Made by a program: the position numbers and the translations under genes
Part shown: positions 63,024-64,000 of the stretch, in pieces
Layout: each line of letters opens with the position of its first letter
Numbering within the stretch: position 1 is the stretch's first letter
Origin: Fimenecus sp045593555
GTDB lineage: Bacteria > Bacillota > Clostridia > Oscillospirales > Acutalibacteraceae
Assembly: GCA_045593555.1 (NCBI GenBank)
Contig: JAZNWU010000037.1
Span: forward strand, 124,001-188,000
Reading direction: 5' to 3'
DNA: 64,000 bases
Notes under the pieces: model-generated
What the model saw: only the letters and a program-made list of their open reading frames with translations
The model's database searches: none
What the model was told of the DNA's origin: nothing

Positions 63024-63059
63024 GACGGAGTTAGGGACTCTCTATCTCCGTCTTTTTTT
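63024..63059 (+). terminator. Terminator of the dcw cluster
   Basis: GACGGAG...CTCCGTC (with further inner pairing) followed by TTTTTTTA. Confidence 0.85.
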
Positions 63060-63073
63060 ATCCGGTGGTACAT

Positions 63074-63724
63074 ATGAAAACGAAAGTAAAGTTTTTTTCC
63101 ATATTGATGGCGTTAGTTGTTCTTATTTCTTCATTTACTGTGTTTACAGTAAGTGCAGCAGGCGTTTCGTATTCTGTAACATCAGTTGCAGGTAAAAAAG
63201 GTGATACAGTAACAGTTGCTGTAAAGCTTTCTTCAGATATTGATATCTGGGGAGCAAATGTAATGCTTGCATATAATTCATCAGAACTGGAAGTTGTCAA
63301 CTATACCCAAGGAGATGTTGTGTCTTCAGGAAGTTTACACAATACAGGTTCTTCAGTAAACTATTCGGGAACATATTCTTCAAAAAAAGGTACAGTTTTT
63401 ACCGTAGAGTTTAAAATATTAAAAAGTTCAGGCACATCAAATCTTAAACTCACAAGTACGGAGAATATTGATAAAGACGCAAAAGAATATACCTGCACTA
63501 TAACACAAGGCAAAATAACAGTTCTTGACAGTTCAGCAATTATTGGTGATGCTAATAATGATGGTAAGGTAGCTGCCGTTGATGCAAGATTAGTTTTACA
63601 ACATGTTGCCGGTATTATAAAATTAACTGAATCACAATCAACGCTTGTTGATATGAACGGTGACGGAAATGTTACTGCAGTTGATGCCCGTATTATTCTT
63701 CGTAAAGTTGCAGGATTAAAGTGA
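63074..63724 (+). CDS. Small secreted protein with one cohesin and one dockerin domain
   Basis: A 216-residue exported protein. Signal peptide at about residues 1-31 (ending TVSAAG). The cohesin-like domain covers about residues 32-150 (VAGKKGDTVTVAVKL, WGANVMLAYNSSELEVV and GTVFTVEFKIL are family landmarks). The dockerin type I covers about 153-216, with two calcium loops DANNDGKVAAVDA and DMNGDGNVTAVDA. Dockerins bind cohesins, as in cellulosomes and amylosomes of Ruminococcus. Carrying only these two modules, it would be an adaptor or a self-assembling scaffold piece. ATG 63074 is chosen after GGTGG. Confidence 0.85.
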   Translation: MKTKVKFFSILMALVVLISSFTVFTVSAAGVSYSVTSVAGKKGDTVTVAVKLSSDIDIWGANVMLAYNSSELEVVNYTQGDVVSSGSLHNTGSSVNYSGTYSSKKGTVFTVEFKILKSSGTSNLKLTSTENIDKDAKEYTCTITQGKITVLDSSAIIGDANNDGKVAAVDARLVLQHVAGIIKLTESQSTLVDMNGDGNVTAVDARIILRKVAGLK

Positions 63725-63763
63725 TTGAATCAGTAGGTTACTTAAATCTCAGGAGTGAAAGTT

Positions 63764-64000
63764 ATGAAAAAAATCAGTAAAATATTTTCAGTAATCCTCT
63801 CAATTTTAATGGTTGCATTTTGTTTCCCTGTGTATGCAGAATCAAACAATGTAACAATGACAATTTCAACGGATGTATCGGATATGAAGGTAGGCGATAC
63901 TATTACAGTTAGTGTTGTTTTGTCAGAGAATTCAAAATTAAATTATTTTACAATAGACCTTGTTTATGACAATAATGTTTTGGAATATTCTTCTCATACA
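63764..64000 (+). CDS. Secreted cohesin-like protein, N-terminal part
   Basis: Begins at ATG 63764 with AGGAG at 63751 and runs off the window, leaving 79 codons visible. Signal peptide MKKISKIFSVILSILMVAFC... to VYA-ES, then the start of a cohesin-type beta sandwich (MKVGDTITVSVVLSENSKLNYFTIDLVYDNNVLEY), matching the pattern of the preceding protein's cohesin. Forty bases after the preceding stop with no terminator between, so the two are probably co-transcribed. The rest of the domain layout is unknown. Confidence 0.75.
   Translation, partial: MKKISKIFSVILSILMVAFCFPVYAESNNVTMTISTDVSDMKVGDTITVSVVLSENSKLNYFTIDLVYDNNVLEYSSHT

Overview
The window is an AT-rich, gene-dense chromosomal segment from a low-GC Gram-positive bacterium, most likely a Ruminococcus-like member of the Clostridia (Oscillospiraceae/Ruminococcaceae). 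The evidence is the strong AAGGAGG-type ribosome sites and consensus sigma-A promoters, a T-box leader, GSI-alpha-type glutamine synthetase, a MurE with the meso-DAP signature DNPR, and cohesin and dockerin modules at the right end. The species cannot be named from this alone. I see no transposase, integrase, prophage, CRISPR array or rRNA; it reads as core chromosome with a few lineage-specific loci.

Layout. 1-9.9 kb (+): end of a ClC channel, then nadB-nadC-folC, a GH38 alpha-mannosidase, a secreted leucine-rich-repeat protein and an MscS channel. 9.9-15.4 kb (-): GH2 glycosidase, PRPP synthetase, CDF cation transporter and a TetR regulator. The TetR gene diverges across a perfect palindromic operator from an ABC/FtsX exporter (15.6-19.4 kb). 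19.5-23.3 kb (+): cyclophilin, then a methylthioadenosine-processing trio (deaminase, phosphorylase, MtnA). 23.4-26.5 kb: glnA and two membrane proteins. 26.5-30.3 kb (-): three tandem FemAB-type aminoacyltransferases. 30.4-32.1 kb (-): a membrane-anchored PstS-like protein with three tiny membrane proteins. 32.3-32.5 kb (-): tRNA-Tyr and tRNA-Thr. 32.6-34.3 kb (+): two TIM-barrel enzymes.

34.4-42.2 kb is the most interesting locus. It holds a sodium:solute symporter diverging from an acyl-CoA synthetase and indolepyruvate:ferredoxin oxidoreductase (iorAB), followed by a T-box leader with apparent specifier UUC (Phe), phenylacetate-CoA ligase and an ACT-domain protein. The T-box, plus an operator-like motif shared by two promoters of the locus, suggests that the locus works anabolically: aryl acetate is activated to aryl-CoA, then reductively carboxylated to arylpyruvate and on to Phe/Trp/Tyr when charged tRNA-Phe is low. 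This is an inference from regulation and gene content.

42.3-48.7 kb: HAD phosphatase, hisHF, a secreted phosphoesterase, a nitroreductase, and pncB overlapping a pyrophosphatase gene. 48.9-63.0 kb (+): the division and cell-wall (dcw) cluster mraZ-rsmH-ftsL-ftsI-murE-murF-mraY-ftsW-murG-murA-ftsQ-ftsZ, without murC, murD or ftsA. 63.1-64.0 kb: a small secreted cohesin-dockerin protein and the start of a second cohesin-like secreted protein that runs off the window. Several start codons were moved downstream of the longest open frame because the longer version would swallow the ribosome binding site; each case is noted.
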